In this document: piece after piece, positions 6,340 to 6,464 of the stretch
Numbering within the stretch: the stretch's first letter is position 1
Layout: each line of letters starts with the position of its first letter
DNA from: JAJPJX01 sp964568355
GTDB taxonomy: Bacteria > Acidobacteriota > Terriglobia > Bryobacterales > Bryobacteraceae
NCBI GenBank assembly: GCA_964568355.1
Contig: CAZMRK010000186.1
Span: forward strand, 1-6,464
Direction of reading: 5' to 3'
DNA: 6,464 nucleotides
Notes under the pieces: generated by a model
Databases searched by the model: none
The model's input: only the letters and a program-made list of their open reading frames with translations
Told to the model about the DNA's origin: nothing
Position numbers and translations under genes: made by a program

Positions 6340-6356
6340 ACTCCGAAAGGAGTTTT
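6340..6356 (+). terminator. Short GAAA-tetraloop hairpin with T-run
   Basis: ACTCC-GAAA-GGAGT forms a 5-bp stem with a stable GNRA-type tetraloop and is followed by more T residues (6353-6356 TTTT). It may be a weak intrinsic terminator of the sigma-factor transcript, 140 bp past its stop. It overlaps the start point of the candidate promoter at 6310-6338, so only one of the two readings may be right. Confidence 0.35.
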
Positions 6357-6464
6357 AAAAGGGGTAGGTTTTCCACAGCCGCCGCAGGGGCGAGTTGTGA
6401 AAAAAAGCTCATTCGGTTGCCGTCGGCGACGGTCGGTGGCAAGTTGGGAAGGAGCAGGCATCCC

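Larger units (their letters stand above)
6201..6464. other. Gene-poor right edge with promoter and hairpin signals
   Basis: No confident gene was found. Base composition is visibly more AT-rich between 6330 and 6410 than in the coding regions. Both strands keep a short open frame to the right edge (minus 6461-6294, 55 codons; plus from 6217), neither with a ribosome site or a recognised domain, so these are not called. Structural signals inside the stretch are listed separately. Confidence 0.5.

Noticed and set aside
6369..6377. TTTTCCACA as a DnaA box
   Set aside because: It matches the relaxed consensus once, but no cluster of boxes, AT-rich unwinding element or replication gene is present; one near-match is expected by chance.

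Overview
The window comes from a high-GC bacterium, most likely an Acidobacteriota member of the Bryobacter/Solibacter type. That placement is inferred from style: a TIGR02999-type (Sig70_ECF) sigma factor, a Tat-exported beta-helix enzyme-like protein, and a secreted caspase–PEGA–TPR protein. No rRNA or marker gene confirms it.

Layout, left to right. (1) Positions 1-1290, minus strand: 430 codons of an MIO-cofactor aromatic amino acid ammonia-lyase, whose C-terminus lies beyond the left edge. The active-site selectivity pair is Phe-Leu, which points to phenylalanine rather than histidine. It has a good sigma-70-like promoter (TTGACA-N17-CATACT), and an 18-bp perfect dyad sits at the predicted transcription start. 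(2) Positions 1397-1927, minus strand: a small stress-type protein with a YflT/17M-like N-terminus and a glycine-rich core. (3) Positions 2018-2093, plus strand: a tRNA with anticodon CAT and the framework of tRNA-Ile2, the lysidine-modified AUA reader. (4) Positions 2198-3517, plus strand: a Tat-signal right-handed parallel beta-helix protein. (5) Positions 3554-5521, minus strand: a secreted caspase-fold protein with a PEGA-like domain and five TPRs in strict 34-residue register, convergent with the beta-helix gene. (6) Positions 5634-6200, plus strand: an ECF sigma factor transcribed divergently from the caspase gene. (7) Positions 6201-6464: no confident gene, but a promoter-like element and several hairpins near the right edge.

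The most system-like part is the divergent pair of ECF sigma factor and caspase–PEGA–TPR protein. Sigma factors of this family often sit beside Ser/Thr kinases with PEGA or TPR modules; here a caspase-fold protein takes that place and no kinase or anti-sigma gene is visible. The other genes look like independent transcription units. All six-frame alternatives overlapping these genes were judged shadows.
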